DNA of 64,000 nucleotides, taken from positions 1 through 64,000 of the forward strand of contig JAPLGM010000022.1 in NCBI GenBank assembly GCA_026390165.1. Direction: 5' to 3'. The stretch is from Campylobacterales bacterium (lineage in GTDB: Bacteria > Campylobacterota > Campylobacteria > Campylobacterales > Sulfurimonadaceae). This document shows positions 15,891-25,680 of the stretch, piece after piece; positions within the stretch are counted from its first letter, which is position 1, and the number at the start of each line of letters is the position of its first letter. Under the pieces are notes generated by a model that made no database searches, was not told the origin of the DNA, and saw only the letters and a list, made by a program, of their open reading frames with translations. Made by a program: the position numbers and the translations under genes.

Positions 15891-17702
15891 TTATTGAACG
15901 ACTTGGTTGCGTCCTTTTGACTTGGCTTCATACAATAGATCATCTACACGCTTTAATAACTCTTCGGAGGATTCGTTTTCCCCTAATGTAGCTACCCCGA
16001 ATGAACAGGTGAGTTTCCCTATCGTCTCAAACGGTTCATTTTCAATCGCCAATCTTAGTGTTTCAGCAACTTGAACTGTCTCTTCAATGTACGTATCAGG
16101 GAGTAAGAGGATAAACTCTTCTCCTCCCCAACGGGCAATAATATCACTTTTACGAATTTTTTCCTTTACTAAAGAGGCAACTTGTTTTAATACCGTATCT
16201 CCCGTTAAATGACCATGATGGTCATTGACCCGTTTAAAATGGTCAATATCAAAAAAGATAATCCCCAGTGGTTTATGCTCACGACGTGCCACATTGATGG
16301 CATGCTCATAGATCATGGAAAAATGGAGACGGTTTGCGATACCCGTTAGCTGATCGGTTATGGAAAGTGCCTGCATTAATGAAATATCGGTAAAAATAAC
16401 GACGTATCGAAATTGCTCTTGAAAATGCAAAACGGAAAGTTTGACGTCAAATACCGTTGTTATGCCATCAATGGTAATTTTTACTTTGTGATGGATATTG
16501 GGATGATGACTGACGTATTGGGTCCAACGCAGATCATTGTTCGTTGGCATGAGGAAATCTTCTGTATCCCCCGCTTCGAAATATTCACACACGCATTTGT
16601 GAACACGTTGGAACGCTTTAATACTCTCATAATGAAAATAATGTAAAAAAGTTTGATTGGCGGCAATTAGCTTATCTCCATCGGTGACGATAACGGGCGA
16701 GGGGATCGCATCGAGAATACTTTGACTGTATAATTCTTGAAAATTCATTGCGTTGGCAATCGTGTTGTAAGTACGGTTAATCATTAATCCGAGTGTAATC
16801 ATCAGCGTCAAGGTAATAAAGAGTGTTGCCAAAATCATACTTACGGCATGCGTCCAAAAATCAGGAACTTCACGGATAAACATGACCGCCCCGATCGGTT
16901 GATTGAGATAATTCAGGATCGGTATCCCACTGATGGCATACGATTGATTGCCATATTTAACCGTTCCGTTATCAAGAATTTTATGTTTATTTTTATACTC
17001 ATTCATTAATGGCAAAAATTTTGGAGGAATATTGATAGCGATATAGTCACCCATGGGAAAATATCGATCAATGTGTCTAAATGCTCCTAATATATTCTGT
17101 CGGAGGAGAAAAAAAGAGTTATATGCGGTGTATCGATGAATTTTTTCGGTTAAGTAGGGGGGGGATATCCCAAATTCAACGGCACCCAAATAGTCACCAT
17201 GATCGATAATCGGGACAAGAATTCGAAATGCAAGCCCTTGCAGCCCCTCTTCAAACCCTGAGATACTTGTATGATGCTTGTGAATATGGGCGACCATCGA
17301 GCGTTTTAGGGCAATTATATCGCCGTACTCATTGGGTTGGTGCATTCGCAGTAATGAGGTTCCATTAGCTTGATGAAACTGCATAATAATTAATGAAGGA
17401 TTTTCATTTTTCATCACTTCCCATCGGGGAAGAATCAATCGATAAAGAGTATTATGATCACCCGCTCGAATGGCATTGATAACGTCAGGAGAGCGGATAT
17501 TGGAATTGGCTCTGGCAGTGTAAAAGTGGATTGTATCGTCAATAATCTGTGCGTAATTAAGACTGACACTTTTATATACTTCCGCCATACGAGTATTATC
17601 TTCATGTTTTTCATGAATAATATTATAAGCTGTTACCGTTGTCGCGACACCCAAGATGACAAGAAAGAGGGTGAATAATATTTTAGCTTTTAAATATTTC
17701 AT
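15891..17702 (-). CDS. Membrane diguanylate cyclase with periplasmic sensor and PAS domain
   Basis: 603 residues: membrane helix at about 8-28, a large periplasmic sensor region (about 30-285, probably Cache-like), a second helix (about 287-312), a PAS domain (about 330-440), and a GGDEF domain (about 450-600) with the active-site form RWGGEEFILLLP, so it should make cyclic-di-GMP. The region FFDIDHFKRVNDHHGH is intact. An RxxD inhibitory site before GGEEF is not evident. It is monocistronic and diverges from rppH. The signal is unknown. Confidence 0.88.
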   Translation of the reverse strand: MKYLKAKILFTLFLVILGVATTVTAYNIIHEKHEDNTRMAEVYKSVSLNYAQIIDDTIHFYTARANSNIRSPDVINAIRAGDHNTLYRLILPRWEVMKNENPSLIIMQFHQANGTSLLRMHQPNEYGDIIALKRSMVAHIHKHHTSISGFEEGLQGLAFRILVPIIDHGDYLGAVEFGISPPYLTEKIHRYTAYNSFFLLRQNILGAFRHIDRYFPMGDYIAINIPPKFLPLMNEYKNKHKILDNGTVKYGNQSYAISGIPILNYLNQPIGAVMFIREVPDFWTHAVSMILATLFITLTLMITLGLMINRTYNTIANAMNFQELYSQSILDAIPSPVIVTDGDKLIAANQTFLHYFHYESIKAFQRVHKCVCEYFEAGDTEDFLMPTNNDLRWTQYVSHHPNIHHKVKITIDGITTVFDVKLSVLHFQEQFRYVVIFTDISLMQALSITDQLTGIANRLHFSMIYEHAINVARREHKPLGIIFFDIDHFKRVNDHHGHLTGDTVLKQVASLVKEKIRKSDIIARWGGEEFILLLPDTYIEETVQVAETLRLAIENEPFETIGKLTCSFGVATLGENESSEELLKRVDDLLYEAKSKGRNQVVQ

Positions 17703-17872
17703 TTTTTCTCACAAGTAATTTATATAATTAAAGCTGAACTGTACTGTTATTTCGTTTAACGCTTCGAGCGGAAAAACAAACTATCTCGCCACTCTTACCC
17801 AAAAATTTGTCTCTCAAAAGAAAATAAAGATAGATAGTGATTACGATTATGAAATTTTAATCGCAAATACTT

Positions 17873-17878
17873 TACAAT
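17873..17878 (+). promoter_or_regulatory. Predicted -10 box upstream of rppH
   Basis: TACAAT lies 21 bp before the rppH ATG and would drive the rppH-lysC-hobA-holB-folP run. The 196-bp gap to the divergent cyclase shows no gene and no other clear element. Confidence 0.45.
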
Positions 17879-17898
17879 ACTGCTAAAAAAGATACTAA

Positions 17899-18369
17899 AT
17901 GAATCCACAGAAGTTTTATCGTCCCAATGTTGCGGCGGTCATCGTTTCCCATGAGTACCCTGATAAAAAAGAAATTTTTATTGCGGAACGCAATGATATG
18001 AACGATGTTTGGCAGTTCCCCCAAGGGGGGATCGATGAAGGGGAATCGAGTGAAGAGGCACTTTTTCGTGAACTCAAAGAGGAGATAGGGACAAAAAAAA
18101 TCGAAATCATTGCGGAGTATCCCGATTGGATCGCCTATGATTTTCCCTCTCACGTTGCGGCACGAATGACACCGTTTGCGGGGCAAAAACAGCGTTATTA
18201 TCTCGTTCGGCTCAAAAAAGGGGCTGTAATTAATTTGGATACGAAACATCCTGAATTTAAACAATACCGTTTTGTCGGGATAGATGAATTGTTGGGTCAG
18301 ATTGCTCATTTTAAAAAACCGATTTATGAACAGGTAATTGCATATTTTAAAGCGGAAGGATATTTGTAA
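17899..18369 (+). CDS. rppH: RNA pyrophosphohydrolase
   Basis: 156 residues, Nudix fold. It removes pyrophosphate from the 5' end of mRNAs and so starts RNA decay; it may also cut dinucleoside polyphosphates. The Nudix box runs from G43 (PQGGIDEGE) through R57-E58 to the metal-binding EEIG at 61-64. The WQFPQGGI segment is typical of RppH/NudH. The stop overlaps the lysC ATG (TAATG). Confidence 0.92.
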   Translation: MNPQKFYRPNVAAVIVSHEYPDKKEIFIAERNDMNDVWQFPQGGIDEGESSEEALFRELKEEIGTKKIEIIAEYPDWIAYDFPSHVAARMTPFAGQKQRYYLVRLKKGAVINLDTKHPEFKQYRFVGIDELLGQIAHFKKPIYEQVIAYFKAEGYL

Positions 18370-19580
18370 TGGTAATTGTACAAAAGTTCGGAGGGACAAG
18401 TGTGGGGGATTTGGATCGTATCCAAAATGTTGCCAACCGTGTCTCCAAAACACTTAAAGAGGGGCATCAAATCGTCGTCGTTGTTTCGGCAATGAGTGGT
18501 GAAACGAATAAATTGATTGCGTATGCAGAACATTATACGACCACTCCTGAGCGTAGTGAGTTGGATATGCTTTTAAGTTCGGGTGAGCGGGTTACGGCAG
18601 CGTTGCTTTCGATTGCCCTTAATGCGATGGGGCATCCGTCGATTTCGATGAGCGGTCGTCGTGCGGGCATCGTGACGGACAGCGTTCATACGAAAGCACG
18701 AATTGAGAGTATTGACCCGAGTGTTATGAGAGCGGAACTTGCCAAGGGAAAAGTGGTGGTGGTTGCAGGATTTCAGGGGGTTAGTGAAGAGGGTCAGGTA
18801 ACGACTCTTGGTCGTGGGGGATCGGATCTCTCTGCTGTTGCCCTTGCAGGTGCACTCGAAGCGGATCTATGCGAAATTTATACCGATGTTGATGGTATCT
18901 ATACGACCGATCCCCGTATCGAGCCAAAAGCGCGTAAGATGGATAAAATCAGTTATGACGAAATGTTGGAACTGGCTTCATTGGGGGCAAAAGTCCTCCA
19001 AAATCGTTCTGTCGAATTGGCAAAAAAACTCAATGTTAACCTCGTTACCCGCTCTAGCTTCAGTGACGCGGAGGGGACACTTATTACAAAGGAAGAGAAT
19101 ATTATGGAACAACCACTTGTGAGCGGCATCGCCCTCGATAAAAACCAAGCACGAGTATCCCTTAGTGGTGTGATTGATCGTCCGGGAATTGCGTCGGATC
19201 TTTTCACCCGTTTGGCGGACAACAGTGTTAATATTGATATGATTATTCAAACATTGGGGCATGATGGAAAAACGAATCTTGATTTTACCGTACCAAAAAC
19301 AGAACTTATTGATGCGCAAACTATCGTTGAACAGTTTGTGACTGAGGGTGAAATCAGTGAAGCGAGTTACGATGAGAATATTTGTAAAGTCTCTATCGTC
19401 GGTGTCGGGATGAAATCGCATACGGGTGTTGCCGCCAAAGCGTTTCAAACGATGGCACGCGAAAATATCAATATTATGATGATCTCAACATCAGAAATTA
19501 AAGTCTCGATGGTGATTGATGAAAAATATGCGGAGCTTGCCGTACGATCGCTTCATAGTGCTTACGAATTGGATAAATAG
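18369..19580 (+). CDS. lysC: Aspartate kinase
   Basis: 403 residues, the standard length for the bacterial alpha subunit. It phosphorylates aspartate as the entry to lysine, threonine, methionine and diaminopimelate synthesis. The kinase motif KFGGTSVGD is at residues 5-13, TLGRGGSDLSA at about 140-150, and two ACT domains (about 265-403) give feedback control by lysine or threonine. An internal start for a beta subunit is possible but was not established. Followed without a gap by hobA. Confidence 0.96.
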   Translation: MVIVQKFGGTSVGDLDRIQNVANRVSKTLKEGHQIVVVVSAMSGETNKLIAYAEHYTTTPERSELDMLLSSGERVTAALLSIALNAMGHPSISMSGRRAGIVTDSVHTKARIESIDPSVMRAELAKGKVVVVAGFQGVSEEGQVTTLGRGGSDLSAVALAGALEADLCEIYTDVDGIYTTDPRIEPKARKMDKISYDEMLELASLGAKVLQNRSVELAKKLNVNLVTRSSFSDAEGTLITKEENIMEQPLVSGIALDKNQARVSLSGVIDRPGIASDLFTRLADNSVNIDMIIQTLGHDGKTNLDFTVPKTELIDAQTIVEQFVTEGEISEASYDENICKVSIVGVGMKSHTGVAAKAFQTMARENINIMMISTSEIKVSMVIDEKYAELAVRSLHSAYELDK

Positions 19581-20132
19581 GTGCGAAAATTCGATCAATG
19601 GACGCTAGACGCCATTCGCGCTGAGGGTACTTCCATGAGTTGGTTTGAAGAGCAACGATACGAGTGGATACCGCAGATTATCAATGCCATGGATCAAATT
19701 ATGCAAGGACATACGATAGTCTTAGTGACCGATCAAGAGCGACAATGGTTTTCTCATTACATCATTGACGCGATTAATAAACGGACAAAAGAGCGTCCTA
19801 TGATCCCCATTGTGAAGTTAACTTCGTTGTACTCTAATCTTAATCAGTCGATGGATACCGATGCGATGGATATGCTCAGTGATATGCTGGAACTCTCTTT
19901 TAAAGGGGAATACTTCTTTTGGTATATCGGCAAGGGGGGAGATGAACGACGTGCTGATTTTGTGAAGCGAAGTAACAATGCATTAATGTGGATGATGGAT
20001 GAAAATTATCCCAATGCCCTCTCGCTACGCTCCTACGAATCGCATATTGATATTAAATTATTGCAACTCTATCGTTTGTTTGATCGTACTTTAGCTTCCG
20101 TCTTGTTCGGGGAGATTGATGTTCACGCGTGA
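19581..20132 (+). CDS. hobA: DnaA initiator-associating factor HobA
   Basis: 183 residues. HobA is the Campylobacterota counterpart of DiaA; it binds DnaA domain I and promotes orderly assembly of the initiator at oriC. The sequence aligns by eye with H. pylori HobA along its length, for instance FWYIGKGG, ALMWMMDE and the ending IDIKLLQLYRLFDRTLASVLF. Gene order lysC-hobA-holB-folP matches H. pylori (HP1229-HP1232). It begins at a GTG directly after the lysC stop. This is one of the clearest phylum markers in the window. Confidence 0.9.
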   Translation: MRKFDQWTLDAIRAEGTSMSWFEEQRYEWIPQIINAMDQIMQGHTIVLVTDQERQWFSHYIIDAINKRTKERPMIPIVKLTSLYSNLNQSMDTDAMDMLSDMLELSFKGEYFFWYIGKGGDERRADFVKRSNNALMWMMDENYPNALSLRSYESHIDIKLLQLYRLFDRTLASVLFGEIDVHA

Positions 20133-20742
20133 GCGAGGGGGAATACTCATTACGGAGCATTTTGAAGAGAGATCGTTAGAAATTGCACACGAGCTATTGC
20201 CTTTACGCAGTGTCCGTTTCGTCTGCGATGATTTTAAAATCGAGGATGCCAAAGAGGTTATTGCCGAAGCGTACAAAAGCGAAGAGGCAACAAAAACGTT
20301 AATCCTAGGGGCAAAAAGTTTTACGATCCCTGCCCAAAATGCTCTCCTTAAAATTCTCGAAGAGCCTCCCCGAAATATTGTCTTTGTCTTGATGGCTCCC
20401 ACTAAAAGTACTTTTTTGCCAACGGTTCGATCCCGTTTAAGTTTGAGTGTGGAGCGTGCTCATAAAGAGCGACTATCTTTGAGTATTCGTCTTGCCTCTT
20501 TGGAACTCAATGAGCTCTTTTCATTCGTTAAAGAGCATGACCGTCTCAAAAAGCATGAAGCGAAAGAGCTTATTGAGGCACTGATGTACCACGCGAGCTG
20601 TGTTGAAAAGTTGCCTTTGACAGCACCACAGTTAGAGGGGTTTGAGAAAGCATTTCGCCTCATTGAACTTAACACCCGAATGCAAAGTGTTCTTGTTATG
20701 GTATTGATGAATTTTCTAAAAGAGGTTAATCGTGGTCGTTGA
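20119..20742 (+). CDS. holB: DNA polymerase III delta' subunit
   Basis: 207 residues, the short form of this phylum. It is part of the clamp loader that puts the sliding clamp onto DNA. It has the family segment QNALLKILEEPP followed by PTVRSRL carrying the arginine finger. A Walker A motif is absent, as expected for a non-ATPase clamp-loader subunit. The ATG at 20119 lies inside hobA (14-bp overlap); the 3' end overlaps the folP GTG by 11 bp. Confidence 0.88.
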   Translation: MFTRERGGILITEHFEERSLEIAHELLPLRSVRFVCDDFKIEDAKEVIAEAYKSEEATKTLILGAKSFTIPAQNALLKILEEPPRNIVFVLMAPTKSTFLPTVRSRLSLSVERAHKERLSLSIRLASLELNELFSFVKEHDRLKKHEAKELIEALMYHASCVEKLPLTAPQLEGFEKAFRLIELNTRMQSVLVMVLMNFLKEVNRGR

Positions 20743-21871
20743 ACATCTCTCCTCGACGATAGCTCTCAGAAATTTCCTGAAAGAGTTGGGGGTTGATGGA
20801 GGGGGTCTTTCTATTTTGGAGGCGAAAGGGAAGCTCCATCTGATCCGTATCCAAGATTTACACGTTGGTGCCGCCAATATCCTTAAACAAGATGCCCTCA
20901 GTATCGGTGCTGATTTAGCGGTACCCAAGGGGACGGTGATTGCCTCTGAACCGCGAGTTAACGCCCTTTTAATTGTAAATGAACGACAACTGCGTGAGTT
21001 GGTTCAAAAAGAGAAAGCGCAACCATTTGGACTGAAACAACTCTCCTTTGAACTGGAACGTTTTTGCGCGGTTAATTTGCCTCAAAAAATCGAGGTGATG
21101 GGGATTATCAACGCCAATGAGGATAGCTTTTACGTCCATAGCCGTTTTCAAGAGAACGAAGCGATACTAAAAATCAGTGAGATGATCGAAGAGGGGGTGG
21201 ATATTATTGATATAGGGGGCGTCTCAAGCCGTCCGGGGAGTCTTGGTGTGAGTGAGACAGAAGAGTTGAACCGTGTTCGCCCTATTATTGATACGCTGTA
21301 CCGTGAAAAAATTTATGAAAAAGTGCGCTTAAGCTTGGACAGTTATGCCCCTAGCGTAGTGGCGTATGCGTTGGAGAGAGGTTTTCATATCATCAATGAC
21401 ATAACAGGGCTGGCGAATGATGAGGTAGCACGGTTATGTGGGGAGTATAACGCAACGGCGGTCATTATGCACGCGCAAGGAAGCCCTGAGACAATGCAGT
21501 TTAACCCCTCTTATTCTTCAGTACTTCAGGAAGTGGAACTCTTTTTTAAAGAACGTTTGGAAAAAGCGGAGAAATTCGGTATTGCGAATGTGATTTTGGA
21601 TTGCGGTATCGGTTTTGGAAAGCGTTTGGAAGATAATTTAGCCCTTATAACCCATCAAAAACACTTTTTAGCATTTGGCAAGCCTTTGTTGGTGGGTGCA
21701 AGTCGTAAATCAATGATCGATGCCGTATCACCCTCACGGAGTGAAGATCGCTTGGGGGGGACGCTAGCGATTCATCTCAAAGCAATCGAAGAAGGTGCCC
21801 GTATCGTTCGGGTACATGATGTCAAAGAACATGTGCAGGCTATCGCATTGTGGAAAGCGTTGAAAGGTTAG
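20732..21871 (+). CDS. folP: Dihydropteroate synthase
   Basis: 379 residues, longer than the usual 270-280 because of an N-terminal extension of about 115 residues that is typical of the Helicobacter/Campylobacter enzymes. The TIM-barrel core has MGIINANEDSF, DIGGVSSRPGS and VGASRKSMI. It joins p-aminobenzoate to the pterin pyrophosphate in folate synthesis. In the usual signature the segment is NVTPDSF; here Thr-Pro is replaced by Ala-Asn-Glu. GTG start overlapping holB. Confidence 0.92.
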   Translation: MVVEHLSSTIALRNFLKELGVDGGGLSILEAKGKLHLIRIQDLHVGAANILKQDALSIGADLAVPKGTVIASEPRVNALLIVNERQLRELVQKEKAQPFGLKQLSFELERFCAVNLPQKIEVMGIINANEDSFYVHSRFQENEAILKISEMIEEGVDIIDIGGVSSRPGSLGVSETEELNRVRPIIDTLYREKIYEKVRLSLDSYAPSVVAYALERGFHIINDITGLANDEVARLCGEYNATAVIMHAQGSPETMQFNPSYSSVLQEVELFFKERLEKAEKFGIANVILDCGIGFGKRLEDNLALITHQKHFLAFGKPLLVGASRKSMIDAVSPSRSEDRLGGTLAIHLKAIEEGARIVRVHDVKEHVQAIALWKALKG

Positions 21872-21872
21872 T

Positions 21873-23081
21873 ATGAGCAGTACAGTGATTGTCATTATTA
21901 CGTTATCGTTATTAGTCATGTTTTCCCCATTTTTATCGCGGGTGAGTAGACTTCCCGTGGTGGTTGTTGAAATATTATTGGGAAGTCTGGCTGCTTATTT
22001 TGGTTTTTTGGTTGAGACGGAGCTCTTTAAGATTATTGCTAAAGTGGGATTTCTTTACTTGATGTTTTTGGCAGGGATGGAGGTCAATCTCAAAGAGTTT
22101 GGATTTGCAAAATCTTCCCTATTGCGTCGTACGATTATTTATTTCGTCATGTTGTACGGTGGAGCCTTAACTCTCTTTTTGTATTTTGATTTAAGTGCCG
22201 TTTATTTGGTTACTTTCCCCATCTTTTCGTTGGGAATGTTAATGGCATTGGTCAAAGAGTATGGTAAAAATCAGCCATGGCTTGCTTTGGCTTTGAACAT
22301 TGGGATTATTGGTGAATTAACGAGTATTATGGCACTGACTATCCTTAGTGGCGGGTTGGAATATGGTTATAACCGTGAATTTGTCTTTACCTTGGGGGGA
22401 TTATTTGCTTTTATGATTGGATTCATCCTCTTTTTTAAGGGAATTCGGATCCTTTTTTGGTGGTATCCTGGGTTGAAAACCTTGATTATGCCCCATGAAG
22501 ACGGCAAAGATCAAGATGTTCGTTTCTCGATGGCGTTAATGTTTTTGATGATTGCCGTAATGCTTTATCTTAAAATAGATGTGGTTTTAGGGGCATTTTT
22601 GGCAGGGGTCTTTATTGCAACCTATTTTAAACACAAAACGGAACTTCCTGAAAAACTCTCTTCCTTTGGATTTGGATTTTTAGTCCCTATCTTTTTTATC
22701 CATGTTGGTTCTACTTTAGCATTGGAAGCATTTACCGAAACTAAAATCTTGATGGCAGCCTTCTTTATTGCCAGTGCTATTATTGGTATTCGCCTTATTA
22801 GTTCTTTTGTGGCATACAGTGGTTATTTAGGATGGAAAAATACTATCCTTTTTTCACTAAGTGATTCAATGCCCTTGACGTTTACGGTAGCAATCGCGAC
22901 ATTGGGATACGAAGCGGCAGCAATTAGTCATGACGAGTACTATTCTTTCATTGTGGCAAGTATGGGGAGCGGTATTTTTTTGATGATTTTAATCAAGATT
23001 TTGTATAACTTTTTTTACCCTACAGGTGAAAAGGCAACTCTTTTCAGCGAAAAGAAGATACAATCAATTTCTAATCAATAA
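21873..23081 (+). CDS. Cation:proton antiporter, CPA2/Kef family
   Basis: 402 residues with about 12 membrane helices and no C-terminal TrkA-N domain. Segments such as LPVVVVEILLGSLAAYFGF, FLYLMFLAGMEVN and VLGAFLAGVFIA are typical of the Na+/H+ exchanger (KefB-like) domain. It exchanges protons for Na+ or K+ across the inner membrane. It begins one base after the folP stop, so it is probably in the same transcript, and leads into motAB after 31 bp. Confidence 0.88.
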   Translation: MSSTVIVIITLSLLVMFSPFLSRVSRLPVVVVEILLGSLAAYFGFLVETELFKIIAKVGFLYLMFLAGMEVNLKEFGFAKSSLLRRTIIYFVMLYGGALTLFLYFDLSAVYLVTFPIFSLGMLMALVKEYGKNQPWLALALNIGIIGELTSIMALTILSGGLEYGYNREFVFTLGGLFAFMIGFILFFKGIRILFWWYPGLKTLIMPHEDGKDQDVRFSMALMFLMIAVMLYLKIDVVLGAFLAGVFIATYFKHKTELPEKLSSFGFGFLVPIFFIHVGSTLALEAFTETKILMAAFFIASAIIGIRLISSFVAYSGYLGWKNTILFSLSDSMPLTFTVAIATLGYEAAAISHDEYYSFIVASMGSGIFLMILIKILYNFFYPTGEKATLFSEKKIQSISNQ

Positions 23082-23112
23082 CCTAAATATTATAAATAAG
23101 TAAGGATTTTAT

Positions 23113-23883
23113 GTGGATTTAACAACGATTTTAGGGATATTGGGGGCGATAACCACTATTTCCATTGGGGATTTGATGGAGGGGGGAAACCCTATTCACA
23201 TTGTCCACGTTACCTCACTTATTATTATTATGCCAACGACACTTTTAGCCTCTATGGTAAGTACCGATGCCGAGCATGTTAAAGGGGCATTGAAAAACGT
23301 TGGGATGAATTTCAAAAAATCACCCGTCAATTTGGAAGAGCGGATCAAAGAGATTGTTGATTTAGCTTTGATGGCACGGCGTGACGGGTTACTTTCCTTA
23401 GAGAAAAAAGTTGCTGAAATTGATAATGCCTTTTTGAGACAAGGGTTGAGTATGGCAGTGGATGGGAATGAGATTGATACGATCGCGGAAACGCTTGAAG
23501 CGGTGATCGAAGAGACAGAACATTATTGGCACGGATGCGCCCACTACTGGATTTTAGCAGGGGAAACTTCTCCCGTTTTGGGACTTGTTGGGGCGGTTTT
23601 GGGACTTATTTTGGCACTACAAAAATTGGACAGCCCTGTTGAAATGGCGGAAGGGATTGCAGGGGCGTTTACGGCAACCGTTACAGGAATTTTCAGTGCG
23701 TACGTTTTGATCGGACCTATGGGGGCTAAAATGAAAGCCAAGGCACATCATATTGTTAAAGAGCAAAAGGTGATGCTGGAGGGGATTATAGGGATTGTTC
23801 ATGGAGATAACCCACGTACCCTTGAGGCAAAACTGCTTAATTTCCTCTCCCCTGCTGAAGAAAAACACAGCCAATTTACGTAA
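23113..23883 (+). CDS. motA: Flagellar motor stator protein MotA
   Basis: 256 residues, four membrane helices with the MotA signatures MPTTLLASMVST, GLVGAVLGLILAL and GIFSAYVLIGPMGAKM. It forms the proton-conducting stator with MotB. The start is the GTG at 23113, supported by homology and by TAAGGAT upstream. An ATG two bases earlier (23111) is out of frame and stops after three codons, an arrangement that could modulate initiation. The gene lies 12 bp before motB. Confidence 0.95.
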   Translation: MDLTTILGILGAITTISIGDLMEGGNPIHIVHVTSLIIIMPTTLLASMVSTDAEHVKGALKNVGMNFKKSPVNLEERIKEIVDLALMARRDGLLSLEKKVAEIDNAFLRQGLSMAVDGNEIDTIAETLEAVIEETEHYWHGCAHYWILAGETSPVLGLVGAVLGLILALQKLDSPVEMAEGIAGAFTATVTGIFSAYVLIGPMGAKMKAKAHHIVKEQKVMLEGIIGIVHGDNPRTLEAKLLNFLSPAEEKHSQFT

Positions 23884-23895
23884 GTGGGCGATTAG

Positions 23896-24738
23896 ATGGC
23901 GAGAAAGAAAAAATGTAAAAAGTGCGAGGAGTGTGCGGCAGGTGAAAAATGGGCAGTTCCTACAGCGGACTTCTTTAGTCTTCTCTTGGCACTTTTTATT
24001 GCTTTGTATGCTATCGCATCGGTCAATAACGAGAAAGTGGCAGCACTAAAAGAGGAATTTGTAAAAATTTATGATTATGCACCTGCGCCAGAAGAGATCA
24101 GCCCTGTTGCCCCTATGAACCCTGAATCTACAGATGATGAAGCCAAGAAGAGTAGCGGAAAAGCGCCGACTAGTACAGGTGGTGCTACATTAGAATCTGC
24201 TCCAACATCTACGGCTCAGATTGAATCCAGCAGTAGTACGGAAGATGAGGAGATGCAAAACATCTCGGTGGGAGAGGGGGCTCTTGATGAGAGCATGGAT
24301 GGTGCACTCTTTAAGCTTCCTGCTACGATCCCTTTTCGTGGTTCGAATGCTACGATTGATGATGAAGAGATGCATCTTTTTATAAAACGGGTAGCGGATA
24401 TTATTAAAACACTTCCCCCTACAGTGGATATTTCGGTGCGTGGCTATACGGATAATCAAGATCTCCCTAGAGGATCAGCGTATAGAGATAATTTGGATCT
24501 TTCAAGTGCCCGCGCAGCGACGGTGGTAAGAGCACTTATGCACAATGGGGTAAGTGCCGAGCGGCTCTCAAGTGCTGGTTTCGGTGCAGCAAAACCATTA
24601 GCATCTAACACGAGCGAAGCTAATCGTGCAAAAAACAGACGGGTTGAATTTTATATGTTTATTGCAAATAACAAAAAGCTTGATAAGGTAGCTCAGAAAA
24701 GTATATTGGATTCAATGGCGAAACTCCCGAAAGAGTAG
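23896..24738 (+). CDS. motB: Flagellar motor stator protein MotB
   Basis: 280 residues. The N-terminus has a Cys-rich CKKCEEC element followed by AGEKWAVPTADFFSLLLALF, the form seen throughout Campylobacterota; D25 is the proton-carrying Asp at the mouth of the single membrane helix. A low-complexity Ser/Thr/Glu linker (about 60-130) precedes an OmpA-like peptidoglycan-binding domain (about 145-260; VRGYTDNQDLPRGSAYRDN, LSSARAATVVRAL, RRVEFYM). It anchors the stator to the cell wall. Confidence 0.95.
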   Translation: MARKKKCKKCEECAAGEKWAVPTADFFSLLLALFIALYAIASVNNEKVAALKEEFVKIYDYAPAPEEISPVAPMNPESTDDEAKKSSGKAPTSTGGATLESAPTSTAQIESSSSTEDEEMQNISVGEGALDESMDGALFKLPATIPFRGSNATIDDEEMHLFIKRVADIIKTLPPTVDISVRGYTDNQDLPRGSAYRDNLDLSSARAATVVRALMHNGVSAERLSSAGFGAAKPLASNTSEANRAKNRRVEFYMFIANNKKLDKVAQKSILDSMAKLPKE

Positions 24739-24754
24739 TTTTCGCTTACGGGAG
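24724..24754. terminator. Bidirectional hairpin between motB and the cyclophilin gene
   Basis: CTCCCG and CGGGAG pair around an inner CGAAA/TTTCG helix, straddling both convergent stop codons. T tracts are short, so efficiency is uncertain. Confidence 0.4.
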
Positions 24755-25276
24755 AAGTGTTGCTTTAATAATTTTTTGCGTTTGAAGTGGCTTGTCCCCA
24801 TTTTGTTGACCGTTCGTTTGAACCGTATTAAGCTTGTTCAGGGTATCTGAGCCTTTGACCACTTTACCGAAAATTGTGTGGTATCCATTGAGCCATGGAG
24901 TAGGTGCTGTTGTAATAAAGAACTGGCTTCCATTGGTGCGAGGCCCTGCATTCGCCATCGCTAAAATACCGGCTTGGTTAAAAACAACCCCTGATTTAAA
25001 TTCATCTTTAAAGGGTTTCTTCCAGATCGATTCTCCTCCTGCACCTGTTCCCGTTGGATCACCCCCCTGAACCATGAAGTTTTTGATGATACGATGAAAG
25101 GTGAGTCCATTGTAGTACCCATTTTTGACATGAGTCGTAAAGTTTTCAACGGCTAGAGGGGCAATATCTTCATAGAGTTCAAGCTCCATGTCCCCTTGTG
25201 TTGTTTGAAGAGAGACGTGAGGGTGAGCGGCATAAGCAAAGCTGCCGCAGAGTAATAGGGCTAAAAGTGGTCGCAT
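24746..25276 (-). CDS. Exported peptidyl-prolyl cis-trans isomerase, cyclophilin type
   Basis: 176 residues with a Sec signal (about 1-16), then a complete cyclophilin domain: FHRIIKNFMVQGGDPTGTG (with the catalytic-type Arg), GILAMANAG, NGSQFFIT and FGKVVKG. It speeds proline isomerisation of proteins folding in the periplasm. Its ATG overlaps the last base of the msrB stop, so the two are coupled; the pairing suggests a shared role in envelope protein quality. Confidence 0.9.
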   Translation of the reverse strand: MRPLLALLLCGSFAYAAHPHVSLQTTQGDMELELYEDIAPLAVENFTTHVKNGYYNGLTFHRIIKNFMVQGGDPTGTGAGGESIWKKPFKDEFKSGVVFNQAGILAMANAGPRTNGSQFFITTAPTPWLNGYHTIFGKVVKGSDTLNKLNTVQTNGQQNGDKPLQTQKIIKATLLP

Positions 25277-25680
25277 TAAGATTCCTTTTTTTGTGGTTTA
25301 AAATTGAGACAGACAGAGTTGATGCAATAGCGTAATCCTGTTGTCTTGGGTCCATCAGGGAAAACATGTCCTAGGTGAGCATCACACGTAGCACACAGTA
25401 CTTCAACGCGAACCATTCCATGACTGTTGTCACGATTTTCAATGAGGGCTTCAGGGGTGATAGGTTGATCGTAGCTTGGCCACCCTGATCCTGAGTCGTA
25501 TTTGTTGCGAGAATCAAAAAGGGGTGTGTCACAACAAATACAGGTGTAGATGCCCTCACCCTTGAAAGAGGCGTATTCACCACTAAAGGCTCTCTCTGTA
25601 CCATGCTTACGCGCTACATTATAAGCCTCTGGCGATAGTTGATTTTGCCACTCTTCATCGGTTTTAATGATTTTTTTCAT
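25276..25680 (-). CDS. msrB: Peptide-methionine (R)-S-oxide reductase
   Basis: 134 residues. It reduces methionine-R-sulfoxide in oxidised proteins. Two zinc CxxC pairs (CICC and CATC) and the catalytic motif [11 protein letters not shown] near the C-terminus are present; [10 protein letters not shown] is the substrate-loop signature. No signal peptide, so it is cytoplasmic. Overlaps the neighbouring genes by one base on each side. Confidence 0.94.
   Translation of the reverse strand: MKKIIKTDEEWQNQLSPEAYNVARKHGTERAFSGEYASFKGEGIYTCICCDTPLFDSRNKYDSGSGWPSYDQPITPEALIENRDNSHGMVRVEVLCATCDAHLGHVFPDGPKTTGLRYCINSVCLNFKPQKKES

Noticed and set aside
15891-17898. c-di-GMP riboswitch in the gap between the diguanylate cyclase and rppH
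   Set aside because: The 196-bp gap shows no GEMM-like conserved core or terminator; nothing beyond a -10 box could be supported.
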